Source: Taudactylus pleione (Eukaryota > Chordata > Amphibia > Anura > Myobatrachidae). From it: a DNA stretch of 64,000 nucleotides. The stretch spans positions 2,209,501 to 2,273,500 of the forward strand of contig JAUIMM010000637.1 of assembly GCA_031769625.1 (NCBI GenBank), in the 5' to 3' direction. The position numbers and the translations under genes were made by a program. Below, one piece after another: positions 46,412 to 59,280 of this stretch (position 1 is the stretch's first letter; every line of letters starts with the position of its first letter). Below the pieces are notes generated by a model. That model did not search any database. It was not told the DNA's origin and saw nothing but the letters and a program-made list of their open reading frames with translations.

Positions 46412-46930
46412 TGTTTTTTTTTATTGATTCTGAAGCAAATCAAAAATATATATCAAGCAATTCAATAGCAAATGAGGTAACAATTGAAGATAAAAGACAT
46501 AGATGAATCAATTAAAATGAATGTATAGAGCAAACACGGTATTACTCATGCATTTAAGCAGACATAAGATAAAGAGCCCACATCAAGACCCCAGAACACA
46601 ATAGCAATAAATGAACAGTAAAGGAGATGCTGTGCAAAATAATAAGATATCTCATTAAGAAATAGGGGGATTGCTGTCTACAAGCCTCGTTAAGTACCAC
46701 GAGGTAGATGAGAAACATTGAGTAAGCAATTGCTGTGTTTGTGTAGGAAGTAAAGATATGTAACTCTCCCAAACCTCAAAAAATCTAGCTACTCTGGACT
46801 CCTTAGCCAAGGAAGCCGCCACCCAGTCCATACGGAATAGGTAAAATAGTTTTTCCTTAAATAGAGAAAAAGGGGACGCCCCAGGCTGAATCCATACCTC
46901 TAACCCACTTGACAAGTAAAATGCACACTT
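46412..46930 (-). pseudogene. Possible L1-type LINE 3' end
   Basis: Minus-strand frame near 46900-46660 encodes MDWVAASLAKESRVARFFEVWESYISLL, resembling the C-terminal end of L1/Tx1 ORF2 proteins, followed by stops and a 3' region ending in a T-run (poly-A on the minus strand) at about 46412-46421. The remainder of the LINE is absent. The assignment rests on one short segment and the tail. Confidence 0.4.
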
Positions 46931-47007
46931 CATTTCGTGTTTTATTCATCCTGTTATAATTACTCCATATAACAAAGAGGTTAGGAAACTGTACAGCCAA
47001 AGGGTGC

Positions 47008-47011
47008 TATA

Positions 47012-47057
<46 letters not shown>
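47008..47057. repeat. AT dinucleotide microsatellite
   Basis: Uninterrupted alternation of A and T over about 50 bp just left of the Penelope-like element. A similar ATAT/GTAC tract lies at 61291-61360. Confidence 0.95.
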
Positions 47058-47059
<2 letters not shown>

Positions 47060-47060
<1 letters not shown>

Positions 47061-49113
47061 GTATCAGGAGACTTACACTCAAAAGACATTTTGCAAGGAA
47101 AGAAACAGCTGTCTTAACCAATTTCAACTCCTCTAAGTCAAACTTAAAACTCCCTTTTTTACTAGTGACCTAGTAAAAAAAGATCTTCTGGATGAAGTAA
47201 CTACGGAATGCACTAAATCAAATCATACCAATGAAGAAAAACATTCTCTAAAGGTTCTGAAAAATAATGGGGATCTGATATTCAAATCAGCGGACAAGGG
47301 AGGAGGCCTGGTCATCCAAAATAGGGAGGATTATGAGAAAGAAGCAAAGAGACTCTTGGATTATGTTAAGCCTTATAAACCACAGCCGAAAGATTCCACA
47401 GATGAATTTTTTATTGAATTGCGAAGCATTTTAGTGTCCGGCCTGCATAACAACATTCTAATGAAAGATGAGTACCAATTCCTCCTTCTACCATCTGCCC
47501 AAGATTCACAAAAGTATGGACTGCCCTTCAGGCAGACCAATCATAGCAGGCATTGAATCATTAACAGCCCATCTATCTGAGTATGTGGACATCTTCCTGA
47601 ATCCCCACATGAAAAATTTGACCTCATATATGAAAGACACGACTAGTGTGGTACAACACATGGAAAATTTCAAATGGAAGACCAAATATAAATGGGCTAC
47701 TATAGACATACAGTCACTCTATACATCTATAGTATATGAGAAAGGCATTGAAGCCTGCAAGAAAACCTTAGAAAATGATTCTATGCTAAATGATTCCCAC
47801 AAAGATTTTATTTAATACGTTTTATCTTAACTCACAATTATTTTACATTTTTAGATTAGTTTTACTTACAGATTTGTGGGACTGCTATGGGTACAGTTTT
47901 CGCACTGAGTTATGCGAATATTCTAATTGGCCAGTGGGAAGAGGAACATGTGTACAACAACAATCCGTATTCTAAGAAGATACAATTCTATAAAAAATAC
48001 ATTGATGACATTATTATAGTGTGGGATGGTGAAGAAAGTGATTTTGAGCAATTTATTAATCATATACATGAAAATGATTTAATCTCGTTCACCTTTAATA
48101 TTTACAGTAACCATGTAGAATTCTTGGATCTAGTACTCTCGAGTGAAGGTGAGAAGGTAATTACGAAGAATTATATTAAAATGGTAGATATCAATAGCTA
48201 CTTTCACGTTAAAAGTGGACATGCCAGACGGTGGAAAGAAAATATTCCGTACTCTCAATTTTATCGGATTAAGAGAAACTGTTCTAAAGAAGCAACTTAT
48301 CAAGAACAAGTACAAGTGTATACAGATCGCTTTAGAGAGAGGGGATACCCTGAAAATATCTTACAACAAGCCCTGTCAAAAAGTGAATGGAAAAATGGGC
48401 AGGAGCTATTAGCTCCGAGTATTGAAATCCAGAAGAAGAAGGAAGATTTATTCCTTTTATTACTCAATATAATAATGATGAGGTGAAGATTAAAAAAACC
48501 ATCACAAAGCATTGGAGTATTTTAAAAATGGACCCAGTTTTGGGAGAGATCTTGCCGGATAGACCTGCAGTGGTATTTAGAAAAGCAAAGAATTTGAAGG
48601 AAATCCTGGCTCCTAGCCGATTGAAACACAGAAACGAAACGAAACAAATCATGCCTAAATGTGTTGGCTCCTACAAATGTGGACACTGTAACGTGGGCAA
48701 GTATGTAAATCCTGTTAGAAGAACTTTCACCAATTCTGACCAGACTAGTGGAATATAAATTCAAAGAATTCACCAATTGTATGACTACCTCTGTGATATA
48801 TATGATTGAATGCGGATGTAAACGAAAATACATTGGGAAAACTAAGAGACTTCTTAAGCTAAGGATCCAAGAACACCTGCGTAATATCAAGAATAAAGTT
48901 GAAAGCCACCCGCTCTCTAGACACTTTTCAGAGATACATAACTCATCTGTAGACAGTTTTTCATTTAAAGCGATAGAACATGTAACCTTGGGCCCAAGAG
49001 GAGGTGATTTAATGAAACTATTGGCTCAGAGAGAGATGTTTTGGATTCATGAACTCAATACACTGGTACCACATGGTCATAACAAGGGATATGAAATAGC
49101 CCCGTTTCTTTAA
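47060..49113 (+). pseudogene. Penelope-like element: reverse transcriptase and GIY-YIG endonuclease, frameshifted
   Basis: Plus-strand coding remains in order: an N-terminal block with SADKGGGLVI (near 47285-47330); RT segments with LPKIHKSMDCPSGRPIIAG (near 47490-47550) and IDIQSLYTSI; a GTAMGTVFALSYANI block (about 47880); the catalytic YIDD in KKYIDDIIIVW (about 48000); a cysteine-rich YKCGHC segment (48675); and a C-terminal GIY-YIG nuclease with VIYMIECGCKRKYIGKTKR (48795-48855) ending at TAA 49111. This domain order is that of endonuclease-bearing PLEs. The frame changes near 47490, 47815, 48478 and 48750, so it is dead. The element's 3' part is displaced beyond the provirus at 49477-60438. 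Confidence 0.88.
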
Positions 49114-49476
49114 TGACTCCATAAAATAAGCTAACTCATTAATTTTTTGATGTAGTTATAAATTCATGTATTTTATTATGTATCCCGGAATTATGTACAG
49201 GTAAAATTGTTACTTGTGTTGTACATTTATATGTTGGTTGAAATCTGGATCTTTTTTGAAATATATAAATTTTAATAACATTTTAAAGTATTTTTATACA
49301 GTTTTATGTGAATTTTTAATGGTTTTATTATTGATTTGTACTGTAGTCCCCTTCCCCCTCCTTTTTTATCTTTTTTTATCCTAGTCTGTAAGATTTGGCG
49401 TCGTGTTGGGTCCCCTAGACTCCTGAAAGTACTGTACTCGGGCAATTACAAAAAGAATCCTCTTATTAATTGTTTA
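49114..49476 (+). other. PLE 3' untranslated region left of the provirus
   Basis: A/T-rich non-coding sequence between the PLE stop codon and the retroviral LTR. No gene. The 4-bp TTTA at 49473-49476 is the left copy of the proviral target duplication. Confidence 0.6.
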
Positions 49477-50635
49477 TGTTGAATCGTCAGTATTAACCTT
49501 TAGTATATTCCTTCCTATAAACCTCTAAGATTTACCTGCCTAGAACCTCTAAGACAAAACCCTGCCTAAAACCTCTAAACAGAACGCTAATTGCGTACGC
49601 AGTATAACCGCAAATAAAGACAGGAGTGGAATCTGTGTTTCCAACGCACAAGTATTATTCAGGTAAAAGTACAGTCAGTTACACGCAATCTATACATACA
49701 CAAGTTAGGCGTAAAAGAAAATAATACAGACCCAAGTACAGTTATACATACGCTGCGCCTCTGGACCCAGAGATAGACCTCAGACTAGATATCCTCAGTT
49801 CACCCAAAATTCAGCATGAACTGGCAAACCAGTGTTCGGACACATGTATTTATTCCCCCCCAGACTGAAACAGGACAAAGGGAAAACTTCCTGCTGATCT
49901 CATTGGTTCCCAGAGGAGAAGCATATGTTACGACACATTTAACAGGTTGTTTCAAATAGACTTTCCCTGCCTCTAACAGCCGGAGTCTTTCTGGTAACGC
50001 CTCCTGTAACATTCCATCAGCTAAACATTTTGTTGCTTGTAAGTTCTGCGATCCGTAACTTGAGTTTGCATGATGCGATCTCTCCACCGATAACACCGGG
50101 ATGCTGTAAAAAGCGTACGCATCAGAACAAAACCAAACACACCTTGCTTATCATGTATAATACCTTAGTTATCAAAAACCTCTATTTCTTAGCATTTAAA
50201 CTAACTTAACCAACTTGAATCATACAATTTGATGCTAATGGAACCTTGTTTGCGAATATGTAGTGTGTGAGTATTCGGGGTTTGATATAAGGACGCTAGA
50301 TAATTTGGGGCAGATGCGTGCGCATAAAGCTACTTTTTCAGTGGTTTCATACTAAGTCTCATGCATTCGCTAATATGCGATTATTTAATAGCGCCCTTGT
50401 GGGTATAATTGTGCATATGAAAAATGGTGAAAGAAGCGATCGCATAGTGCTAATAAAAATATCGCCACATGTACTATATTGTGAGTTCACCTAAAATGGC
50501 GCTTAGGCGGCCATTCGCAAAATGGTGTCTTGCGATCGCATTTCTAAAATGGAGTCTTGCGGCCATTCGCAAGATGACGTCGCTGCGATTAAATTTTAAA
50601 CTGAACTTGTCTCACTCTATTATTCAGCTTCGACA
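49477..50635 (-). repeat. 3' LTR of the provirus (1159 bp)
   Basis: Starts TGTTGAATCGTCAG and ends CAGCTTCGACA on the plus strand (TG...CA ends). By eye it differs from the other LTR at about nine substitutions and one single-base indel, so identity is about 99 percent. Confidence 0.95.
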
Positions 50636-50646
50636 GTCCACCCTTT
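50636..50646 (-). other. Candidate polypurine tract
   Basis: On the minus strand AAAGGGTGGAC lies directly before the 3' LTR. It is short and has two pyrimidines, so it is a weak but correctly placed primer site for plus-strand synthesis. Confidence 0.5.
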
Positions 50647-50954
50647 GATAGCAAACAACATGCTATCACAATCTGCTATAAAAATGTATTTTGGGCTTAC
50701 ATTCACATATTATTTAGTGTTATTATGGGATGGCACAAGGTGGTTCTTAATCCATCAACAATGTGTCTCTAGGCGGTGGCATAAAACTACTATTATACGC
50801 ACACCGCGGATCTTGGAAGATCATGTGACAGATGTGGGAATGCACCAGTCTTATAACAGTAGTTCTGAAGGGGAATTTGAGACTTTACATTGTCTGGGTG
50901 TTCTATAAATAACATTTCAATAATATCTTCTATGCATGTCTAAATATTATACAT

Positions 50955-52770
50955 TTAAATGATGGTACTTCCTAGCTCAGGGTTGTAGTGCAGTTCTGTA
51001 TCTACCTCGGTATACATATTATCATTTCTGACCACCATCATAGTTTCATTCCTTCGTTTCACTCTATTTTCACAATTTCCACACTTCAACACAATAGGAA
51101 CACACCGGACGCATATGCCAATTACTATGATGACAATCAGTATAAGGATCAAGAATTTGCCTACGCTGGCGATCACTTCCTGGACCCACTCTCCTAGACC
51201 CGAGAACCATTTCACTGGGTTCAGCCATGACACCCATCCTTCTATCTTTTCCCCTGCTTCAGCCACTGATGCGTTATGGTTCTTACGAAATTCCCACTTT
51301 AGCTGCAGAATCTCATCCATCTTCTGGTCTATCACCTCCTTAGGGTCGCTGGTATCATTGGTGACATAAGTGCAACACTTTACTCCAAATTGGGTGGCTA
51401 ACGTTACGCAATACCCTCCAGTAACAGCAGTTAAATAATTCAACACTAGCCTGTGTTGCACTAGTTCTTTCTTGTATGCTTGCAATTCTCTCCCTGTGTA
51501 CCTGAATGTGTCATCGTACATCTCTGTGATATTATCTATTAATTTAGCAAGTTCCTGGATATATCTAAAATTTATTGTACCCCTATCAATTCTGGTGGGA
51601 TCCAGGGCGACTAAAACTTGGAAGCTAGTTGTCTCACTGATTAACTGAGCGGCTTTATGCATATCACCAGGTATCATATTTCTCTTGCCTCTGTGTTCAT
51701 ATTGTGTGTGAAGATATGGCGACAGTGTGTTTTTATGTATTCCCAACATTTCAACATGTGTGAGGGTCATAACTTCTGGGACTACTCTTCCCAGATAACA
51801 CAAACCTTCGGAACTCGGGGAGAGCCATTTATACGCTTTTCTTCCACATATAAAATATACATTATCAGGGAGAATATAAGGAATGGTATGCATCATTATC
51901 ATTAAACACATTTCTCTTGCAAACAATCCTATCTCAGGCTCTTCCATCTGGTATATGCAAGTTTCTGGTTGTATTATTTTAGCACAATAACCATCTGGTA
52001 CTTTACCAATCATTTCTTTGGTGGAACTCAATGTATACCGGTACCTAAAATATTTCCCACTTGATTTAATTGAGCGTAGCAGATCATAGTTTATGGACTC
52101 ATTATCAGCTCTTTGTGAGAAGGTCATCGTCTGATTATTCCCCGTCACTTCCCAACCTCCGGGGTTTATTGGGGTTGGTTATGTTTAAACACAAAAGTGA
52201 TTTATCTACTTGAAATTGATAGAGTTTGAAATGAGGCGGTTTGGATGAGAGGAATTTTCCATCCAATGTTTTCCCCTTTTGTAATTCTAAAATTTCCGTG
52301 ATATTCAGCGGAAATGGCACCAACCCTACATTATGCTGTCCCTGTGGCACATGTGAACACACCCAGCAATCGGTTTGATTTAACACTTTGCCTACCATGC
52401 TGTGATAATCCTCCAAAGGATACCCTCCCCAGTACGGGTTATATTTAGGTTGGCACCGTTGAATACAGTTCTCATCAACTAGGGACCCACAAAACTCACA
52501 AATACAGGAGTCTTCAGACGATAATCCTTCATACCTTCCCCGAGTATCCGGAATGACAGCTCTCTTAACAATAACAGTACTAAGATTGGTCAGACACTCC
52601 CCTGATTGGCATTGCACTCCTCCTTTCTCCACTCCATCAGCACTGCCATCAGCTCCTGTTTCCTCAATAGGTCCCCCATCACAGACACTGGATATTCCCG
52701 AACTGACCAGGATGGTGAACACTCTAAAAGAGAATATGAAAATGAACACAGCAGGCCCGTCCATTGTCAC
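50955..52770 (-). pseudogene. env: env (SU and TM), one frameshift
   Basis: Two overlapping minus-strand frames. 52770-52135 starts with a hydrophobic signal-like segment, has several cysteines and a CWVC motif (the CxxC type of gammaretroviral SU) and ends early. 52148-50955 continues in another frame with the rest of SU, a basic RGKR cleavage-like site, a helical TM ectodomain, a GYC...KCC cysteine cluster with ten residues between the first and the paired cysteines, a membrane span (FLILILIVIIVIGICV) and a cytoplasmic tail. The shift lies at about 52150-52190 and one base would account for it. Role in a live virus: receptor binding and membrane fusion. Apart from the shift the TM part is open. 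Confidence 0.82.
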
Positions 52771-52819
52771 AACAAGACCTGCAAATTTCTCTCAGTTCAG
52801 GTATCTCACTACAACCTTT

Positions 52820-55800
52820 TCAATCCTCCCGGAACAAGCTCACGAGTGACAGATCCACACTATCAGCTTTGTCTCCGACCTGTTTCTCCACCGGTTGATT
52901 GACCTTTTTACAGTGAGTGGAATGGACCCAGGTATCTCTCTCGGCCACCTTCAAAGATGTAGTACTTGTCAGCAGCACCTGGTACGGACCTTCCCACCGA
53001 TCAGTCAAACAACCTGAACGTAAGAAATTTCGGATCATTACATATTCTCCTGGTTCAACATCATGGCAGTTCATTTCTGGCATATCATGAGACAACAATT
53101 TCAGTGTCTGCTACTGTTGCTTTAACTGCTTACTCATTGATATAAGATACTTCACAGTTACCTCGTTGTTACCCTTTAGATCTTCCTGTGGACTTATAAT
53201 CAAATGAGGTTGTCTACCAAACAATATTTCAAATGGGGACAGGTTCAGAGGAAATCTAGGAGTGGTCCTTATACTATGTAGGACCAAAGGTAAAGCTTCT
53301 GGCCATCCTAGTCCAGTCTCCGCCATGATTTTACTTAGCTTATTTTTAATAGTCCCGTTCATCCTCTCTACCTTGGCACTGGCTTGCGGTCGGTAGGGGG
53401 TGTGAAGTCGGCTATTAATACCCATCAGCTTACACATATTTTGGAAAACATCACCTGTGAAATGGGTACCCCTATCACTTTCGATGATTCTAGGGATACC
53501 GTACCTGCATACAAATTCCTGAACTATTTTCTTGGCAGTAACCGCAGCAGTATTAGTGGCTGGGTAGGCCTCAACCCAGTTAGAGAATACGTCTGTGCAC
53601 ACTAATACATACTTAAGGTTCCTGCAGAGTGGTAATAGGATGAAATCAATTTGTATCACCTGGAAAGGTCCATCAGTCGGTGGAATGTGGGACGGTTCGG
53701 TAGGGATCGCTTTCCCTATGTTCTTTCTCAAGCAGGTCAGACAGGACATTGCTATCTTCTCTGCTTGTGAAGAAAACCATGGTGCGCACCAGTATGCCCT
53801 CACCAACTTGCACATGCCCTGTTTACCCAGATGAGTCAGACCATGTGCTGCTTCAGCCAGGCTGGGGTAATATGCCTTGGGGGCTACTGGCTTACCATGT
53901 CCGTCCCTCCAGAGCCCGGAGGACTCTTGCCCACACCCCTTGGACTTCCAAATGGATTTTTCCTGAATTGAACACAAATTTTGCATCTCAATTAATTTCA
54001 GCATATCAATGGTTTGGAATGACATAATTGTTTCAATTGGAGAAGGCATTTTTAACCCCGCTGCCCATTTTGCAGCTTCGTCAGCTCTGTTGTTGCCCAG
54101 TGACACTGGGTCATCCTCACATATGTGGGCTTTGCATTTAATTACTGCCACTGCTTTGGGCAGTTGGATTTCTTCTAAGAGATGTTTTATGTGTCGGGAG
54201 TGTGCAACTGGTGTGCCTGCTGCTGTCATAAAATTTCTCAGACGCCATAGAGCCCCAAAATCGTGCACCACCCCGAACGCGTACCTCGAGTCAGTGTAAA
54301 TGTTAGCAGATTTGCCTGCTGCCAGTTCACATGCTCTAGTCAGTGCTACTAACTCTGCCACCTGGGCTGAGTGAGGAGGACCGAGAGGTTTAGCTTCCAT
54401 GATGTCTGTGTCATTTACAACAGCATAACCTGTACATAAGTCACCTGTGTCTGTTTGTCTATGACAACTCCCATCCGTATAGAAAGTCACATCCACATTC
54501 TCTAAAGGTGTGTCATGTATGTCAGGTCTAGCAGTAAAGGTCTGATTCAGATATGTCATACAATCGTGAGTGTCATCATGTCTGCTGAACTCGCCTCCCG
54601 CCAGCAACTCCTCTCCTTCCACCCTTTGTACATCATGTTGTACATATGGTAGGTATGTTGCTGGATTCAGCGTACTGCAACGTTTAACAGTAATATTTGC
54701 AGGAGCGATTAGGGCTAGTTCCCATTTGGTGAACCTAGCCGAGGAGACGTGTCTGGTTTGAGCTGAGTTCAACAGAGCAGATACAGCATGGGGAGTGTAG
54801 ACAATCATATCATGGCCCAATACTACGTCCTCACTTTTACTCAACAATAAAGCGGTAGCTGCTACACTTCTCAAACAGGTGGGGAGTGATCTTGCTACCG
54901 TGTCCAATTGGGCACTGTAGTATGCTACGGGCCTACTGGCATCACCATGTTTTTGTGTAAGGACAACTGCAGCACAACCATCGGCTTCCGTACAATATAA
55001 ATCAAAAGGTTTTTCATAATCGGGTATTCCTAATGCAGGAGCTTTTGTCAGGCTATCCTTAAGATTAAGAAAAGCCTGTTCTGATTCCTCAGTGTGTGTG
55101 ACGCGATCGGGCTTTGAGGAAGAGACTAGTTCCTGTAAAGGCAAGGCCAAAATAGAAAATCCTGGTATCCACATTCGGCAATATCCACACATTCCCAAGA
55201 AGGTACGAATTTGCTGTTGATTCTGCGGCAGTGTCATGTTTTGTATGGCCTGGATTCTATCATTTGTGAGATGTCGTAACCCCTGGGTTAGGCAGTGTCC
55301 CAAATATTTTACTCTGGGCTGGCACGGCTGTAACTTGTCTTTAGCCACTTTGTGTCCTGTTTGCGAGAGATGAAGTAACAAAAGTTTAGTATCATTCACA
55401 CATGACATAAAACAGTCAGAACATAGCAATAAATCGTCCACATATTGAATTAGAACTGATCCATTGGCAGGTTGAAAAGCTTGTAAACAGTCATGCAATG
55501 CCTGGGAGAAAATACTGGGGCTGTCTATGAAACCTTGGGTCAATCGTGTCCATGTATATTGCACACCTCTGTATGTAAATGCGAATAGGTACTGACAGTC
55601 AGGGTGGAGAGGCACAGAGAAGAAAGCAGAACAGAGGTCAATGACAGTGAAATGGGTTGCATTGGTGGGATCTGCATCAGGATGACAGCTGGATTCGGCA
55701 CTACGGGGAATTGGCTCTCTACTACCTTATTAACACCTCTAAGGTCTTGCACCAGCCTATAACCCCTCCCACCACTCTTCTTTACTGGAAAGATGGGACT

Positions 55801-56181
55801 GTTGGCTACACTAGCTGTACAAACTAAAATTCCCTGTTGCAATAATCGCTCGATTATTGGAAACACCCCTAGTTCTACTTCCTGTTTTAGTGGGTACTGG
55901 GGAATTTTTGGAGCTTGCCTACCGCTTTTTAAGTGTATCATTACCGGGCTTACGTTTGCCATTAATCCAGTGTCCTGTCCATCTTTTGTCCAAAGGGAAT
56001 CTGGAATTTGGGACAACATTTCATCTACTTGTGATGGATTTTCTTTTAAAACTGTAGAGTGGTACATTATCCTTTGAGGGGTGTCTAACATATCCCACAC
56101 CTCGTATACCATTCTCTCTGGGATATCTAAATATACACCATCAGGGGTGCAATATATGACACATCCCATTTTACATAACAA
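52820..56181 (-). pseudogene. pol: pol (RT, RNase H, integrase) with two breaks
   Basis: Reverse transcriptase begins in the frame 56181-55540 and shifts near 55670 into the long frame 55615-53111. Visible there are LTQGFIDSP, the catalytic YVDD at about residues 58-61, a thumb/connection region, RNase H with FYTDGSC (about residue 375), the integrase HHCC finger (HGLTHLG... CLTC) and the integrase D,D,E acids in IQIDFI, ESDRGTHF and KVERMNG. An in-frame TAG at 53111-53113 interrupts the integrase C-terminus, which goes on in the same frame at 53098-52820 with a GPY/F module (RWEGPYQVL). The pro-to-RT junction near 56175 also needs a frame change. Function in a live virus: copying and inserting viral DNA. 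Confidence 0.9.
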
Positions 56182-56477
56182 AGGTTAGTAGGAGCCGCGG
56201 CAGCCAGAAGAAAAGAATGTCTGGTATGCAACGGCCCAATACTAACCTCTGAGGGCCTGGTTAAAGGATAACGTTCCACTTTACCTGTCACACCCATTGT
56301 TGGTATTGTCTCGTTGGTCACCTGTAAATTAACGGGAGATTTCATCACTGACTTGGTCGCCCCTGTGTCTACAAGAAAAGGATATTCAGTACCAGCTACA
56401 TCAACCATCGAGACCGGTTCTTCCCTAGTACTTCCCATTAACCTGACTATCTGTAGACTACAGGTATAACCTGACCC
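56127..56477 (-). CDS. pro: pro, aspartic protease segment, reached by UAG readthrough
   Basis: Minus-strand frame directly after the gag UAG and in the same frame as gag. It contains the aspartic protease signature FLVDTGATKSV and, about 70 residues on, a hydrophobic region. Length is about 115 codons, near that of retroviral proteases. It would be made as part of a Gag-Pro-Pol precursor. It ends at a stop near 56127 because of the frame change before RT. Confidence 0.75.
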   Translation of the reverse strand, partial: GSGYTCSLQIVRLMGSTREEPVSMVDVAGTEYPFLVDTGATKSVMKSPVNLQVTNETIPTMGVTGKVERYPLTRPSEVSIGPLHTRHSFLLAAAAPTNLCYVKWDVSYIAPLMVYI

Positions 56478-56480
56478 CTA
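56478..56480 (-). promoter_or_regulatory. gag terminal UAG, candidate readthrough stop
   Basis: The gag frame ends in TAG followed at once by GGGGTCAGG, and the protease lies downstream in the same frame with no start needed. Gammaretroviruses express Pro-Pol by suppression of a UAG in a G-rich, pseudoknot-containing context. The pseudoknot itself was not folded here. Confidence 0.65.
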
Positions 56481-58403
56481 GCGTTGGCTACCATTCTCCA
56501 ATAAAGCATTTACGGCTACAATTGGAGCTGGTGCTTGCTGAATATTTGCTGATCTCTGTGCATATCCCTTATGGGGATATCCAGGTTTCCCTTGGTGTGG
56601 GGTCCATACTCTTTTTACTGTGCAGTTTCTACTTAAGTGTCCTGTTTGTTTGCAATTAAAACATGTCCGTGATTCAGGTGAGAGCATGTGTTGTTGTGAA
56701 GTTTGAGCAGAGGGCAAAGGTGGTGGATATGGGTAAAGATAGGGAGGGTAAGGGTATTGTGGGGGAAAAGAAGTGGGTGGATATCCTGGGACCTGTGGTT
56801 GCATTGGGTTAGTGGGATAGAGTTGTGTTTGTTGTTGAGTGGGGTTAGTGAGAGCAACTTGTTCTGACATGAGTGTGTGTGCAAGTGCAAGCGTGTCTGT
56901 TGGCTGTGATGTTAACGTCATTCTCTCCAGAGCTTGTATACTGACAGCCATTAATTTTTCGCTCTGGGTCTCCCTCTTTTTTGAGATGTTTTTGTCATGT
57001 TCTATGGCAGACTCTATGAGGTTATCTATTGTAAGTCCCCGCCAGCCAGGCTGTGAGGTCTGAACCCGAGTTTTTAAATTCTCTTTTAAACCATCCATTA
57101 ATATCGTGACTATCATTCCCCTGTGGTGAATGCTATCTTTAATCTCTTCTATCCCAGTGTACTGGGTGATAGCCTGCAGAGCCCGGTCGCAATATTCTTC
57201 TGCAGTTTCACTCTCTTTTTGTTTGATTGTGAAAATTTTGTTCCAGTTAACTACTACTGGAAAATATATACCCAATTGAGTCACAATGCGGGAAATGTTA
57301 CCTTGGTTTACTTGGTCTGTTAAGGGAACGTCGCCATCCAATACACAGTCCGTGATAAATTTTGTCACATCGGTATTGCGTGGCAGGCAAGCCCTTAACA
57401 CTACACGCCAATCTTTATTTGTGGGCTCATGAGAACTACCCAAATTTCTCAAAAATCTTTGACATTTGGCTAGTTCCTTTTTGGGATTGGGGAAATCATT
57501 TATGATGGAATTTAGTTCTGCTCTTGTCCATGGACAATGCATTACTACTTCCCTCGTGGGCACTACACCGTTTGCATCCGCATTTCCATTCGGAACAGTT
57601 ATTGTCCGAATGGGATGCAGACCGGCAGCGTTGCTACCTCTGACCAGGTTACCTGGCTGGGGGTTTAATCTGCTGCTGCTACGTATGGTATTAACAACTT
57701 CCTCAATGGGTGCAGAGTGTATTAACACTTCCCTTGCTGTTACCGATGGAGATGGCAGCACCACCCGTGATTGTGGTGATGCAGCATCTATCATTTGTAC
57801 AACATGGGAAATGGCAGACATTACAATAGGCTCATCTTCTACATCATAAACATTTTCTTTATGGTTACTTAAGAGGGGGTACAAATTACTTGTTACATTT
57901 TTATTGGTATTTTTGGTAACTGTACTTGCACCTCCATCCACATAAGGTGGGGGAGGTGAGCGTGAACTGCTGGCAATACTCTCCACGACGATACTTTGCC
58001 GCACGTGCGCGCCAATTTGCGGCTCGCCCATATTGCAACTCAGCGTCGTGGATTTATTTTCTGGCAATGCGTTCGCAACGCTAGTTTGCTTCGTTTACAC
58101 ATTTTTAAGCCAAGCATCCCCTTCATGCTGCCATATTTTTAAACATTCAAAATACTTAATCTTTTTCTCTCGGGATCGCACCATACTGATGTGATCCTGG
58201 ACATTATCTAACACATTTTTGTCAAAACTACCAATTCTGGGAAACGGTCTAACACTCTTTCTCGTCATATTAAACCATATATCACAATACCTTATTGCAT
58301 AAGTACCGTACTTAGTATGCATAATACGACGGGCTGATCCAATCGGAGCCTCCATTAGCAGCACATCATTGCTTAACATTTCTACTGTTTGCGTGGCTCC
58401 CAT
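56478..58403 (-). pseudogene. gag: gag, one in-frame stop in the matrix region
   Basis: The frame starts at 58403 with MGATQ, a typical N-myristoylation start for matrix, and runs 642 codons in one frame to UAG at 56480-56478. A TAA at 58097-58095 interrupts it after about 102 codons. The second part contains a P/S-rich region, a capsid resembling gammaretroviral p30 (PWTRAELNSIINDFPNP, then EYCDRALQAITQYTG), a proline-rich linker and one CCHC knuckle (CFNCKQTGHLSRNC). Gag builds the virus particle. The TAA is a single-base type lesion. Confidence 0.88.
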
Positions 58404-59260
58404 TCTGAGACAACTCCTACGCTTTTCAATAAAAATTTAAACTGGTGAAAGGCAATCAAGATACTTTCACTTACCTGTGAACGATTTAAGTCGGCGGCGC
58501 CCACACACCTGGATAAGATTTCGTAAGGCCACTTCCACACCTAGATAAGTTTTGAAACAGGCAACTTCCAGACCCGGATAAGCTTTAGTAAGGTAACTTC
58601 CAGACCTATGAGAGTTTATATGTCGGCTACTCTCACGCACCTCTATACAACAAAGACAACATGTACACCTGCTACTGTGTTTAGAATGGTAAAGCTGCTT
58701 ACCGAGCGACTAGGCTAACCCTTGCACCTAGCCCTTAAGGATCATACGGTACCCTTAACTTTAGGGAATAAATTACCCCTACCAACAATACACACACTGT
58801 TACACACTTTTTCTCTGCGCAGAAAATAAACGTTTACCCAGATATTGGTAGATAGAAAAAAAAATGTAAACCTCAATGGCTTTGTTCAAACACGTGGCAG
58901 CAGAACCGGAAGTGCGTATACGCTATTGTGCGATCGGCCGCATACACAAGCATGCGACTACCACACAAGCGTATAATTACTTTTTTTCAACTGTGGACAT
59001 TCAAATGCGTTTTAGCTGCGTACGCAATACTGCAGCACCCCTCTAAACACAAGGTTCTATCAACAGAGGAAAAACAAAAACTTTTATTTTTTTTCCTCTC
59101 TTGTCCCTGGATTCTGATCAGCGCTTCCTCTACACAATAACCGGCAGTATGCTCTCAGCAACACTGTGGTAATGAAAGACTAATGCGTCTCTCAAAAGGC
59201 GCCTCCACCCTTTTGCTGAGAGAGGACTGACCGAGTGTTATCGTGGATCAGATAGTGTGA
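58404..59260 (-). other. Proviral leader between primer site and gag
   Basis: Non-coding region expected to hold the packaging signal and the env splice donor. I see no certain donor or structure by eye. An ORF of 70 codons on the plus strand at 58928 has no recognisable similarity. Confidence 0.5.
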
Positions 59261-59278
59261 TAAACCTACGAGCCCCCA
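59261..59278 (-). other. Primer-binding site, tRNA-Pro type
   Basis: Read on the minus strand, TGGGGGCTCGTAGGTTTA lies 2 nt after the 5' LTR. The first 11 bases match the tRNA-Pro primer site used by many gammaretroviruses. The remaining bases diverge. Confidence 0.75.
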
Positions 59279-59280
59279 AC

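Noticed and set aside
58928..59140. 70-codon plus-strand frame in the proviral leader
   Set aside because: Antisense to the virus, no similarity, and no supporting start or signal.
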